Origin: Streptomyces viridochromogenes
GTDB lineage: Bacteria > Actinomycetota > Actinomycetes > Streptomycetales > Streptomycetaceae
DNA length: 56,422 nucleotides
Direction: 5' to 3'
Assembly (NCBI RefSeq): GCF_001270495.1
Contig: NZ_LGUR01000254.1
Location: 1-56,422 of the forward strand
Shown: positions 8,704 to 17,496 of the stretch, piece after piece
How positions within the stretch are numbered: the stretch's first letter is position 1
Layout: each line of letters opens with the position of its first letter
Notes under the pieces: model-generated
What the model saw: only the letters and a program-made list of their open reading frames with translations
What the model was told of the DNA's origin: nothing
The model's database searches: none
Made by a program: the position numbers and the translations under genes

Positions 8704-11700
8704 ATGGGGACCTCGGAGCTGCCCGCTCCCGTCGTACGTCGCGAGGCCGGACCCCCGCCCGACCAGGCCGCCCTGGAGGCCGCGCTGCGCCGGCGCGTCG
8801 ACGGCGAGGTCCGTTTCGACGCCGGGAGCCGGGCCGCGTACTCCACCGACGCCTCGAACTACCGCCAGACGCCGATCGGTGTGGTCGTACCGCACACCCC
8901 GGAGGCGGCCGCGGAGGCGGTGGCCGTCGCCCGGGAGCACGACGCGCCCGTGCTGTCGCGGGGCGGCGGGACGAGCCTGGCGGGTCAGTGCGCCAACACG
9001 GCCGTGGTCATCGACTGGTCGAAGTACTGCACGGGCCTGGAGTCGGTCGACGTCGACGCCCGTACCTGTGTCGTCCAGCCGGGGATCGTCCTCGACGAGC
9101 TCAACCGCCGGCTCGCCCCGACCGGGCTGCGCTTCGGCCCCGAACCCGCCACCCACGCCAACTGCACCATCGGCGGCATGATCGGCAACAACTCCTGCGG
9201 CGCCACGGCGCAGGCGCACGGCAAGGTCGTCGACAACATCGCCCGCCTGGAGGTGCTCCTCTACGACGGCACCCGCTTCTGGTGCGGGGGGACGAGCGAC
9301 GAGGAGTACGCCGAGATCGAGCGGCACGGTGATCTACGGGCGTCCCTCTACCGACGGTTGCGCGCCCTGCGCGACACGTACGCCGACGACATCCGCCGCC
9401 GCTTCCCGCGGATCCCCCGCCGCGTCTCCGGCTACAACCTCGACTCGCTCCTCCCCGAGCACGGCTTCGACGTCGCCGGTCTGCTGGTCGGCAGCGAGTC
9501 GACGCTCGTCACCGTCCTGCGGGCGGAGCTGGAACTGGTGCCGGTGGTGAAGGAACGCACGCTGGTGGTGCTGGGGTTCCCGGACATCGCGCTCGCCGCG
9601 GACGCCGTACCGGAAATCCTGCCGTACGAGCCGATCGCGCTGGAGGGCGTCGACCGTCATCTGATCCACGACGAGCGGCTCAAGCACCTCAACGAGGGAG
9701 CACTCGGCCAGATGCCCGAGGGAAACGCCTTCCTGATGGTGCAGTTCGGCGGCGAGACCGTCGAGGAGGCCGACGAGCACGCCCACCGGATGCTGGACGC
9801 ACTGCACGAGTCCGAGCACGACGCGGAGGTCGCCTTCCTCGACGACCCCGCCCACGAGGAGCGGCTCTGGCAGGTCCGCGAGGCCGGACTCGGCGCCACC
9901 GCGCACATCCCGGACCACCCGGACACCTGGGAGGGCTGGGAGGACTCGGCGGTGCCGCCGGAGCGGCTCGGCGAGTATCTGCGGCGGCTGCGCGGCCTGT
10001 TCGAGGAGTTCGGGTACGAGAGCGACACCGGGCCCAGCCTCTACGGCCACTTCGGGCAGGGGTGCGTGCACACGCGGATCCCGTTCGACCTGTACAGCGC
10101 TCAGGGGGTGGCCGACTGCCGCCGGTTCATGGAGCGGGCGGCCGATCTCGTGGTCGGGTTCGGCGGGTCCTTCTCCGGAGAGCACGGCGACGGGCAGAGC
10201 CGGGGCGAGCTGCTGCCGCGGATGTTCGGGGAGGAGCTGGTGGAGGCGTTCGGGCGGCTCAAGGGCATCTTCGACCCGGCCGACCGGATGAACCCCGGGA
10301 AGGTCGTGGCCCCGTACCGGCTCGACGAGAACCTGCGCCTCGGCGGTGACTGGGCCCCGTACGCCCCCCGCGACCTGCACTTCGGCTTCCCGCACGACGG
10401 CGGGTCGTTCACCGAGGCCGCCAACCGGTGTGTGGGCGTGGGCAAATGCCGTCGCCTCGACACCGAGGACGGCACGGTGATGTGCCCGTCGTACCAGGTC
10501 ACGCTGGAGGAGGAGCACTCCACGCGGGGCCGGGCCCGGCTGCTGTTCGAGATGCTCGACGGGCACGGCGACAGCGCGATCCGCGACGGCTGGCGTTCGC
10601 GGGCGGTCAAGGACGCGCTCGATCTGTGCCTGGCCTGCAAGGGCTGCAAGAGCGACTGCCCGGCCGATGTCGACATGGCGACGTACAAGGCGGAGTTCCT
10701 GTCCCACCACTACGCGGGTCGGCCCTGGCGCAGGCCGCGGTCCGATCTGTCGATGGGGTGGCTGCCGGTCGCCGCCCAGGCTGTGGGCCGTTCCGGACTC
10801 GGGCCGGTGGTCAACGCGTTCACCCACACTCCGCCCCTGTCGCGTGCGGCCCTCGCGGTGGCCGGGATCGAGGACCGGGAAGTGCCGCTGTTCGCACGGC
10901 AGTCGCTGCAGAACTGGTTCGCCCGCCGCAACCACACCGTCACGGGGGAGCACGGCACGGTACTGCTGTGGCCGGACACGTTCACCAACTTCTTCCATCC
11001 GCACGTCGGGCAGGCGGCGGTGGAACTGCTGGAGCACGCGGGCTGGCGGGTGACCATGCCCACCGAACCGCTGTGCTGCGGCCTGACATGGATCTCCACC
11101 GGTCAACTGGGCGTCGCCGAACGCGTCCTGGCCCGTACCGTCCGCCACCTGGCCGATCATCTGCGGGACGGCGGTCTGGTGGTCGGCCTGGAACCGAGCT
11201 GTACCGCCGTATTCCGGTCGGACGCTGGGGAGCTGTTCCCCGGCGACCGGGATGTGCGGCGGCTGGCGGAACAGACGGTGACCCTGTCGGAGCTGCTCAC
11301 CGAGCACACCCCGGGCTACGAGCCCCCGCAGGTCCCCGGCCGAACGGCCCGCGCACTGGCCCAGGTGCACTGCCACCAGCACGCCGTACTGGGCTGGGAG
11401 GCCGACGAGAAGCTGCTCCGCGACGCCGGGGTCGACGCCGAACGACTGGACTCCGGCTGCTGCGGCCTGGCCGGCAACTTCGGCTTCGAACAAGGCCACC
11501 TGGAGGTCAGCCGCGCCTGCGCGGAACGCGTCCTGCTGCCGCGGCTGCGGGCGGCGGACGTAGGCACGGTGGTCCTCGCGGACGGCTTCAGCTGCCGGAC
11601 CCAGATCCACGAGTTCGACAGCGGCGGCCACGAGGGCGTCCATCTGGCGGAACTGCTGGCATCGGCGCTGCCGCCCGTGTCCGGCGTGGCGGGAAGTGCG

Positions 11701-11835
11701 TACGGGGTGGCTCCGGGCGCCCGGCCGACACCTCCGGGCCGCGGGGCGCGGGCCCTGGCGCTGGCTTGGGCGGGGGTCGTGGTGGGCGGGGTGGTCGCGG
11801 GGGCGGTCCGGAGGATTCGGGGACCGCGTTGCTGA
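8704..11835 (+). CDS. FAD-binding and Fe-S oxidoreductase, YdiJ-type D-2-hydroxyacid dehydrogenase
   Basis: The 1043-residue protein is a three-part fusion. Residues ~45-270 are a PP-loop FAD-binding domain (SRGGGTSLAGQC, GGMIGNNSCGA) and residues ~290-540 are the GlcD-like FAD-oxidase C-terminal domain (GSFSGEHGDGQSRGEL). Residues ~570-670 hold two Fe-S cysteine groups (CVGVGKC and CLACKGCKSDCP). Residues ~760-1000 carry two CCG-type motifs (LCCGLTW and SGCCGLAGNFG). This layout and length match E. coli YdiJ, a D-2-hydroxyglutarate dehydrogenase, so oxidation of D-2-hydroxyglutarate or a related 2-hydroxyacid is likely. GAGGAGGGG precedes the ATG. The last ~35 residues form a hydrophobic helix ending in RRIRG, which may anchor it to the membrane and is unusual for the family. 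Confidence 0.88.
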   Translation: MGTSELPAPVVRREAGPPPDQAALEAALRRRVDGEVRFDAGSRAAYSTDASNYRQTPIGVVVPHTPEAAAEAVAVAREHDAPVLSRGGGTSLAGQCANTAVVIDWSKYCTGLESVDVDARTCVVQPGIVLDELNRRLAPTGLRFGPEPATHANCTIGGMIGNNSCGATAQAHGKVVDNIARLEVLLYDGTRFWCGGTSDEEYAEIERHGDLRASLYRRLRALRDTYADDIRRRFPRIPRRVSGYNLDSLLPEHGFDVAGLLVGSESTLVTVLRAELELVPVVKERTLVVLGFPDIALAADAVPEILPYEPIALEGVDRHLIHDERLKHLNEGALGQMPEGNAFLMVQFGGETVEEADEHAHRMLDALHESEHDAEVAFLDDPAHEERLWQVREAGLGATAHIPDHPDTWEGWEDSAVPPERLGEYLRRLRGLFEEFGYESDTGPSLYGHFGQGCVHTRIPFDLYSAQGVADCRRFMERAADLVVGFGGSFSGEHGDGQSRGELLPRMFGEELVEAFGRLKGIFDPADRMNPGKVVAPYRLDENLRLGGDWAPYAPRDLHFGFPHDGGSFTEAANRCVGVGKCRRLDTEDGTVMCPSYQVTLEEEHSTRGRARLLFEMLDGHGDSAIRDGWRSRAVKDALDLCLACKGCKSDCPADVDMATYKAEFLSHHYAGRPWRRPRSDLSMGWLPVAAQAVGRSGLGPVVNAFTHTPPLSRAALAVAGIEDREVPLFARQSLQNWFARRNHTVTGEHGTVLLWPDTFTNFFHPHVGQAAVELLEHAGWRVTMPTEPLCCGLTWISTGQLGVAERVLARTVRHLADHLRDGGLVVGLEPSCTAVFRSDAGELFPGDRDVRRLAEQTVTLSELLTEHTPGYEPPQVPGRTARALAQVHCHQHAVLGWEADEKLLRDAGVDAERLDSGCCGLAGNFGFEQGHLEVSRACAERVLLPRLRAADVGTVVLADGFSCRTQIHEFDSGGHEGVHLAELLASALPPVSGVAGSAYGVAPGARPTPPGRGARALALAWAGVVVGGVVAGAVRRIRGPRC

Positions 11836-11850
11836 TCGGGACCGGGGACT

Positions 11851-11970
11851 TGAAAGACATCGGGGCTGAAAGACATCGGGGCTGAGGCGGTAGCGCGGTG
11901 GACGGGAGCCCGGCTCGGGCGGCTCGTACTCCCGTCGCTCCCGTCGCTCCCGTCACTCCCGCTCTCCGCC
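11851..11970. repeat. two short tandem repeats after the YdiJ-type gene
   Basis: A 16-bp unit TGAAAGACATCGGGGC occurs twice in tandem near 11851-11882. About 45 bp further, a 9-bp unit close to TCCCGTCGC recurs four times near 11927-11960. Both lie in the gap between the dehydrogenase and the convergent carbonic anhydrase gene. They may be simple slippage products; no strong terminator stem was seen here. Confidence 0.6.
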
Positions 11971-11988
11971 GCGGCGAACTGCCGCCGG

Positions 11989-12756
11989 TCAGGCGGGGGG
12001 TGCGCCGTCGATGATCTCCATCCGGCCGGTGTCGAGGGAGTAGTAGGCACTGACGACGGCCAGTCCGCCCTTCTTCACGAGCGGGGCGAGGGCGGGGTCG
12101 GTGCGCAGGCCGGCGGCCGTCTGCTGGGCATGGGCGCGGATCATGGCGTCGACCGGGTCGGCGTGCTTCACCTTGGACACGGCCTCGTACGCAGGGCGGA
12201 CGGCCTCGGCGATCGACTGGAGGTCGCCCGGCAGCGGCTTGCGCTCCTTCAGGGCCTTGTACGAGGCCTTGACCGCACCGCAACGCTGGTGCCCGAGGAC
12301 GAGGATCAGCGGGGTGCCCGAGGTCACGGGCCCGTACTCGACGGAACCGGTGACCACCGGGGCGACCACCTGGCCCCCGGTGCGTATCGAGAACAGGTCG
12401 CCGATCCCGGTGTCGAAGACCATCTCCGGCGGCACCCGGGAGTCGATGCACGAGACTATGACGCCGTACGGATCCTGCTCCTCGGCGACGGACTCACGCC
12501 GGTCGAGACCCTGGTTGGGGCGCTGGAGCGTCCCGTTCACCCAGCGCTTGTTGCCGTCCAGCAGCCGTGCGAGCGCCGCGGAGGGGGTCTTGGGGGGTGC
12601 GCCCCCGGACGAGGCGGGAGCCGCCGCCGCCACGGCCGACGGCTGCGGTGCCGAGCCGTTGTCCGACGTCGTCGAACAGCCCGTGATCACGGCCGCGGTC
12701 GCCACCAGCCCTCCGGTGATGACGGCTCGGCGCTGCGGTTGCGAGACACTGCCCAT
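11989..12756 (-). CDS. exported beta-carbonic anhydrase, Tat-type lipoprotein
   Basis: The 255-residue protein is a beta-class carbonic anhydrase that interconverts CO2 and bicarbonate. Zinc ligands and the catalytic dyad are visible: CIDSR (Cys plus Asp-Arg), then GHQRCGAVK (His and Cys), with the usual ~50-residue spacing. The N-terminus is MGSVSQPQRRAVITGGLVATAAVITGC. It has a twin arginine, a hydrophobic stretch and a lipobox ending ITGC, so it should be exported and lipid-anchored on the outer face of the membrane. A Ser/Ala/Pro linker follows. The ATG at 12756 has AGAAGGGA upstream. The gene is divergent from the DUF6174 lipoprotein gene. Confidence 0.9.
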   Translation of the reverse strand: MGSVSQPQRRAVITGGLVATAAVITGCSTTSDNGSAPQPSAVAAAAPASSGGAPPKTPSAALARLLDGNKRWVNGTLQRPNQGLDRRESVAEEQDPYGVIVSCIDSRVPPEMVFDTGIGDLFSIRTGGQVVAPVVTGSVEYGPVTSGTPLILVLGHQRCGAVKASYKALKERKPLPGDLQSIAEAVRPAYEAVSKVKHADPVDAMIRAHAQQTAAGLRTDPALAPLVKKGGLAVVSAYYSLDTGRMEIIDGAPPA

Positions 12757-12982
12757 GGCACGCTTCCCTTCTGCTGTTTCCCCTGGTGGGGCGGGTGGTG
12801 CCACCTTTTCGAAACAGCAGTTAGGGCCCGTACAGCGCTGATGCAGCGCACGAGAAGCGCCCGTCCAAATCACGGAGAGTGGCCCGTCGGCTGCGCCGGA
12901 CATGCGGGAGTCCACGCGCCCGCCGAACGTTCCCCAGGCAACCGGCGTCATAGCGACAGCCGTCTTCGAAGGGACAGTCCCC

Positions 12983-13438
12983 ATGACCCCCGTGCCCGCC
13001 GCCGCCCGTGCCGTGTTCAAGGCCGCACTGATCGGAGGGCTGCTCTGGGCGGTCACCGCCTGCGGCACCGAGAAGCCGGCACCGGCCTCCCACCAGGACC
13101 GGTGGAAGGAGCCCGCCTCGTACACCTACACGCTCCGGTCGAGCGAAGGCGAGCGGGCCCTCATCGGCACCTTCCGGATCACCGTCCGAAACGGCAGCGT
13201 GGCCAAGGCGACGGGCCTCGACGACAGCGGACGGAGCGTGGTCGCGGACCTCCCCGACGCGGTGCCCACCATCGGGCAGCTCCTCGCCGAACTGGACCAG
13301 GCGCGACGGGACGACGCGGACACGGCCGAGGCGGAGTACGCGCCCGACGGGCACCCGGTGCGGATCTCCCTGGACTGGGAGGAGAACGCGATCGACGACG
13401 AGGCCCGGTACGTCATCACTTCCCTTGATGTCACCTAG
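12983..13438 (+). CDS. DUF6174-like putative lipoprotein
   Basis: This 151-residue protein starts with a short lipoprotein signal, AALIGGLLWAVTACGTEK, in which the Cys after VTA is the likely lipidation site. The mature part begins WKEPASYTYTLRSSEGER and continues with GTFRITVRNGSVAKATGLD. This resembles the DUF6174 pattern, although the cysteine expected after the YTYTL strand is replaced by Glu. Function is unknown. The ATG at 12983 is preceded by GAAGGGA at good spacing. The TAG stop at 13436-13438 lies inside the left copy of the target duplication of the next insertion sequence, so the insertion occurred at the stop codon without changing the protein. Confidence 0.75.
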   Translation: MTPVPAAARAVFKAALIGGLLWAVTACGTEKPAPASHQDRWKEPASYTYTLRSSEGERALIGTFRITVRNGSVAKATGLDDSGRSVVADLPDAVPTIGQLLAELDQARRDDADTAEAEYAPDGHPVRISLDWEENAIDDEARYVITSLDVT

Positions 13439-14461
13439 TAGTGCTTCGTTAGGTTCTGGATCTTGGGTCGAGCCGCCGCAGGGTGAGGAAGGCCTGGGCG
13501 GCGGTGACGAGGGTGACGTGGTGGTGCCGGCCGCGCCAGGTGCGGCCTTCGAAGTGGTCCAGGCCGAGGCCGTGTTTGAGTTCGCGGTAGTCGTGCTCGA
13601 TCCGCCAGCAGGGTGTCGGCGTCGATGAGGCCGGGAAGCGGTCAGGCGGGGTCGCGGTAACGGGGCAGTGTGGGCGGCCCCAGCCCGCCGTAGTCGGGCT
13701 GATGAGGTTCGGCGGCTGTGGGCCGGGCGATCTCCTTGGGGTCGACGGCCGTGACGTAGGACCAGCCGCGCTCTTCCAGCGCGAGCCGGAAGGAGACACT
13801 GCGGCCACATCCGGCATCCGCCACGATCACCGGTACCGCCAGCCCCTGCGCGGCCAGCCGGTCCAGCAGCCCCAGCGCCAGACGCGTCTTGGACACATGC
13901 CCGACCTCGTCGGGCACCCCGGCCCGCCGACGCCGCTGCTGGTCTTGCGACCATTCCCCGGGCAGGAACAACTCCCACTCCAGCGGGCAGGAGGCAGTGT
14001 CGGTGGCCGCGTGCACACTGACCGCGACCTGGCAGTTCGCCCGCTTGCCCAGGGCCCCGCAGTACTGCCGGGCCACCCCGACCGAGGCGGTGCCGCACTT
14101 GGGGAACGACACGTCGTCGACCACCCACACCTCAGGGTGGATCGCTTCGCACAACCGCTCGGCGATCCGCCGCCTGACCGGCAGCGGATCCCACGGCGAC
14201 TGGTTCACGAACTGCTGCAGAGCCTGCATGTTGCCGTCCGGCAGCCGCTCGGCCATCGGCTGGATCGACTTGCGCCGGCCATCCAGCATCAGACCCCGCA
14301 GATAACACTCGCCCCACCGCCGCTGATCACGCCGCGGCACCGAAGCAAACACATCAGCAACGAACTCCGATAACTCACCCCGGAGCCGCTCCACCTCCCC
14401 CAACCTCATGCCTCGAAGAGGCCCACCACCAGGCGAGATCACCCAAGGTAACGAAGCACTA
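13439..14461. mobile_element. IS701-family insertion sequence, internally deleted, with CTAG target duplication
   Basis: The 1023-bp element has perfect 13-bp terminal inverted repeats, TAGTGCTTCGTTA at 13439-13451 and its complement at 14449-14461. It is flanked on both sides by CTAG (13435-13438 and 14462-14465), the 4-bp YTAR-type target duplication expected for IS701 elements. The transposase gene on the minus strand lacks an internal segment, so the element is probably immobile unless a transposase is supplied in trans. Confidence 0.88.
13449..14409 (-). pseudogene. IS701-family transposase, internal deletion and frame change
   Basis: Translation from the ATG at 14409 gives ~250 good residues of an IS701/DDE_5 transposase: MRLGEVERLRGEL, then VVDDVSFPKCG (first catalytic Asp) and VIVADAGCGRSVSFR (second Asp). 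The frame ends near 13642 after LPRYRDPA. The family C-terminus resumes in another frame as WRIEHDYRELKHGLGLDHFEG (catalytic Glu) and ends at 13449. About 100 residues normally between these parts are missing, so this is a deletion derivative rather than a simple frameshift. IS701 transposases are usually near 400 residues. Confidence 0.88.
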
Positions 14462-14464
14462 CTA

Positions 14465-14483
14465 GGTTCTGTCCGGCGGATCA
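14465..14483. repeat. left copy of a 19-bp inverted repeat bounding the MerR/IS5 segment
   Basis: GGTTCTGTCCGGCGGATCA at 14465-14483 is the exact reverse complement of 17497-17515. Beyond the 19 bp, similarity continues imperfectly for another ~25 bp (both sides contain TGTCGTCC). This looks like the terminal repeats of an older transposable unit of about 3 kb that contains the MerR-VOC gene and the IS5 element. No transposase belonging to this outer unit remains and no clear target duplication was found. Confidence 0.6.
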
Positions 14484-14542
14484 TTGCTTGATCGGTGTCG
14501 TCCTGGTGACCTCTCGCATGACACACCGGCCTGGGCTTGGGC

Positions 14543-15220
14543 TCACCCCTGGTACAGGTCGATGTGGTTGCCGCCGGGGTCCTGCACCGTCGACGACCGT
14601 GGCTTCCACGGCCTGTCGACCGGTGCTTGGATCTCCACGGCGCCGGCGGCGAGCGCACGCGCGTGCGCGGCGTCGATGTCCTCGACGCCCAGGCCGAATT
14701 TGGCCGGCCCGCCAGGCCACGGGTGTGACTCGGAGCCGGCCACCGTCAAGAGGAAGAAGTCGTCGTCCGGGTATGTGCCGAACTGGAACGAGCTGATCTC
14801 CTCGTGGTAGGCGGCGTCGAAAGCATCGCGGTAGAACGCGACCGACGCCGGCAGGTCATCGGCCACGATCGTGACTTGGCTGATACGGCGGGTCTTCACG
14901 GGTATCCCTTTCTCCATGTAGCGATCTACGGTCTCTATGAGCTTCGTCAGCGAGTCGGCTCTGGCTTGCAGGCGTTCGCGGTGCTCGGCAAGCACAGCGC
15001 CGATGCCGTGTTCGCCAACCGCGCGCATGGCCTCGACGGGAACCTGGAGATGGCGCAACGTCGCGTACAGACGCGCCTCGTCAACCTGGTCAGACCTGTA
15101 CCGCCGGTATCCGGTGTCGGGGTCGACGTAGGCGGGTCTCAGTAGCCCGACGTCGTCGTAATGCCGCAACGCAGTGATCGACAGACCGGTGACCAGCGAA
15201 AAGCTCCCGATGCTCAGCAC
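14543..15220 (-). CDS. MerR family regulator with C-terminal VOC (glyoxalase-like) domain
   Basis: The ~225-residue protein has an N-terminal MerR winged helix, SIGSFSLVTGLSITALRHYDDVGLLRP, then DPDTGYRRYRSDQVDEARLY and a coiled-coil dimerisation helix. Residues ~115-225 form a VOC domain starting VKTRRISQVTIVADDLPASVAFYRDAF and ending STVQDPGGNHIDLYQG. This domain probably replaces the usual MerR ligand-binding region and may sense a small molecule or antibiotic. The GTG at 15218-15220 gives the conserved MLSIGSFS start but lacks a clear ribosome binding site. The gene sits between an IS701 remnant and an IS5 remnant, inside a 19-bp inverted repeat pair. Confidence 0.82.
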   Translation of the reverse strand: MLSIGSFSLVTGLSITALRHYDDVGLLRPAYVDPDTGYRRYRSDQVDEARLYATLRHLQVPVEAMRAVGEHGIGAVLAEHRERLQARADSLTKLIETVDRYMEKGIPVKTRRISQVTIVADDLPASVAFYRDAFDAAYHEEISSFQFGTYPDDDFFLLTVAGSESHPWPGGPAKFGLGVEDIDAAHARALAAGAVEIQAPVDRPWKPRSSTVQDPGGNHIDLYQG

Positions 15221-15341
15221 GGGACCATTCTGCGAGTCTCGGGTCGCCCGAGAGTCAAGCAAGCAGTGCTGCACACCAAAGAATCCGGCGACGACCTCCT
15301 CTACTTACAAGTCATCTCATTTGGCTGAGTAGGCTGCTGCT

Positions 15342-16139
15342 GTGGAGGGGATCGTTGAGCGGCTAGTGCCAGATGAGCTGTGGAGGCTGTTCCAGCGGGT
15401 GGTGCCGGAGGCGCCGTCGCGACCGCAAGGCGGCGGTCGGCGTCGTCACGGCGACCGTGAGGTGCTGGCCGCGATCGTGTTCGTGGCGACGTCGGGCTTC
15501 ACGTGGCAGCAGTTGCCAGCGGCCTCTTTCGGCCCGTCAGGTGCGACGGCCCACCGCCGGTTCGCCGAATGGACCAGGGCCCGGATGTGGGCCAAACTTC
15601 ACCGCCTGGTCCTCGACGAACTCGGCTCTCGCGGCGACCTGGACTGGTCGCGGTGCGCGATCGACTCGGTGAACATGCGAGCTCTGAAAAAGGGGGATCT
15701 GACAGGTCCGAATCCTGTCGACCGGGGCAAGTACGGCTCGAAGATCCATCTGATCACCGAGCGGACCGGTCTGCCCCTGTCTGTCGGTATCTCCGGCGCC
15801 AACGTCCACGACAGCCAGGCCCTGGTCCCTCTCGTGAAGGGCATACCTCCGATCCGGTCCCGTCGCGGCCCTCGTCGGCGTAGGCCCGGCAAGCTCCACG
15901 CCGACAAGGGCTACGACTACCGCCACCTGCGGCAATGGCTTTCACAGCGAGGCATCCAGCACCGTGTTGCCCGCAAGGGCGTCGATACTCGGTCGACACC
16001 GCTGGACCATTGAACGGACCATGGCCTGGCTCGCTGGCTGCCGCCGACTCCACCGCCGCTACGAACGCAAAGCCGAGCACTTCCTCGGCTTCACCAGCCT
16101 CGCCTGCACCCTCATCTGCTACCGCAGACTCACGAAACG
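15342..16139 (+). pseudogene. IS5-family transposase, first copy, frameshifted
   Basis: The frame opens with an IS5-type transposase (MEGIVERLVPDELWRLFQRV) and contains the DDE region: CAIDSVNMRA (first Asp), SVGISGANVHDSQAL (second Asp) and an adenosine-rich YDYRHLRQWL segment. At about 15988 an 11-nt stretch present in the second copy (AGCTCTCAGCG) is missing, which shifts the frame and ends the ORF at 16013. The family C-terminus HRWTIERTMAWLAGCRRL then follows in another frame to ~16133. Without the right inverted repeat, this copy alone cannot move. Confidence 0.85.
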
Positions 16140-16190
16140 ACCTGGTAGTACGCCAACCCGGCAGTCACCATCACGTAGGTGACGCGGACA

Positions 16191-16952
16191 TCAGTTCACA
16201 ACGACATTGTCCCCGGACGACATCGACGGTCCGGTGGTGGTGTTGCCGTAGTACACCCAGCGCCACGTACCCGTCTTGGAGGCCTTCACGGTTGTCCTGA
16301 GATCACCCGAGCTGTTCGCGTACACCTTCTTCACCGTGGTGTAGGAGGCGGCGCCGGAGGGCTTGAACTGCAGGCTGACCAGGCGGCCTCCGTAGGAGGC
16401 GTACTTCCTGGTCTCCCAGTTGGCCCGTGTGACCTTTCCGGTCACGGTGATGGTCTTGTCCTTGGCCACCGGTTCGGGCGAGGCGTTGACGGTCAGGCGG
16501 GAGTTGCGCTTGACGTGGACCGTCAGACCCTCGTCGTCCGTGTCACCGCCGTCGCCCTTGAAGTACACCCGGGCCGCGACCTTCCAGGCCCCGGCCTCAC
16601 TGTTGCGCATGTCCCACACACTCGGGTCGAAGTACATCGTCTCGTCGAAGTCGCAGACGCCCGAGCTCACCTTGATGCAGTCGCTCGTCTCGATGGCGTG
16701 CCACAGTTCATCCCCACCGTTGCGGTACAGGTACACCGCTGGGTACTCCCAGGCCTGAGTGGTCGCCATCCGGAACGAGGCGGGCACCGCAACCTCGTTC
16801 GACACCCCGATCACGATCGGCTTGCCGTCGTTCACTTGGACACGGGTGAACGAGACACCACCCTCGGCCGCCCCGGCCGGCGCCGCGGCCACGGCCGTGA
16901 ACACCGCCGCCGCGCCACCGGCCACGACGACTCTCCAGAACTGCTTCCCCAC
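16191..16952 (-). CDS. secreted protein of unknown function, cargo of the IS5 unit
   Basis: The ~253-residue protein has a Sec signal peptide, VGKQFWRVVVAGGAAAVFTAVAAAPAGAAEG, with probable cleavage after AGA. It is followed by two beta-rich, Ig-like segments. The C-terminal half (LTVNASPEPVAKDKTITVTGKVTRANWE) matches a repeat-like module common in secreted Streptomyces proteins of unknown function. Two cysteines (TSDCIKVSSGVCDFDE) may form a disulfide. The GTG at 16952 was chosen because it starts the signal peptide; the frame upstream runs into the duplicated transposase fragment. The gene lies opposite to and between the two transposase fragments, so it is probably a passenger. Confidence 0.72.
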   Translation of the reverse strand: MGKQFWRVVVAGGAAAVFTAVAAAPAGAAEGGVSFTRVQVNDGKPIVIGVSNEVAVPASFRMATTQAWEYPAVYLYRNGGDELWHAIETSDCIKVSSGVCDFDETMYFDPSVWDMRNSEAGAWKVAARVYFKGDGGDTDDEGLTVHVKRNSRLTVNASPEPVAKDKTITVTGKVTRANWETRKYASYGGRLVSLQFKPSGAASYTTVKKVYANSSGDLRTTVKASKTGTWRWVYYGNTTTGPSMSSGDNVVVN

Positions 16953-17127
16953 CTGATCCCCAATCTCCGTACGCAATACAGCCGGAGGTATATCCCTCCA
17001 GCGCCCTACAGACAGCCGGCATTCGCACGGGGTTGTGCACCCGCGCATCACAATGCGGTCTCGGACAATCCCCGCCTGAGTTCGGCGTGTCCGGGCACCC
17101 GGCACACGGTGTGGGTGGCGGAGACGT

Positions 17128-17406
17128 GCAAGCTCCACGCCGACAAGGGCTACGACTACCGCCACCTGCGGCAATGGCTTTCACAGCGAGGCATCCAGCA
17201 CCGTGTTGCCCGCAAGGGCGTCGATATGTTGCCCGCAAGGGCGTCGATAGCTCTCAGCGACTCGGTCGACACCGCTGGACCATTGAACGGACCATGGCCC
17301 GGCTCGCTGGCTGCCGCCGACTCCACCGCCGCTACGGACGCAAAGCCGAGCACTTCCTCGGCTTCACCAGCCTCGCCTGCACCCTCATCTGCTACCGCAG
17401 ACTCAC
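17128..17406 (+). pseudogene. IS5-family transposase 3' fragment, second copy
   Basis: This segment repeats 15889-16133 (LHADKGYDYRHLRQWLSQRG through TLICYRRLTK) and leads directly into the right inverted repeat. It contains a 23-bp tandem duplication around CCCGCAAGGGCGTCGAT near 17213-17250 and retains the 11 nt missing from the first copy. There is no start codon or catalytic N-terminal region. Confidence 0.82.
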
Positions 17407-17496
17407 CAAATGAGATGACTTGTTACTACTGATCATGTCCGGAGCCATAACCGGATGGCGGCCAGGGTGACCACGTGGACGACAGCGCTCACTCAG

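Larger units (their letters stand above)
15308..17422. mobile_element. IS5-family element with cargo gene and duplicated transposase 3' end
   Basis: Terminal 17-bp inverted repeats CAAGTCATCTCATTTGG (15308-15324) and its complement (17406-17422) are flanked by TTA on both sides (15305-15307, 17423-17425), the TNA duplication typical of some IS5 subgroups. The unit is 2115 bp, more than twice an ordinary IS5 element. The transposase 3' part is present twice (15889-16133 and 17128-17406), bracketing a ~1-kb insert that carries a secreted-protein gene. The second copy has a 34-nt length difference relative to the first. Confidence 0.85.

Noticed and set aside
11316..12451. Minus-strand frames opposite the end of the YdiJ-type gene and beside carbonic anhydrase
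   Set aside because: They are alternative frames of the two flanking genes and show no independent coding signal.
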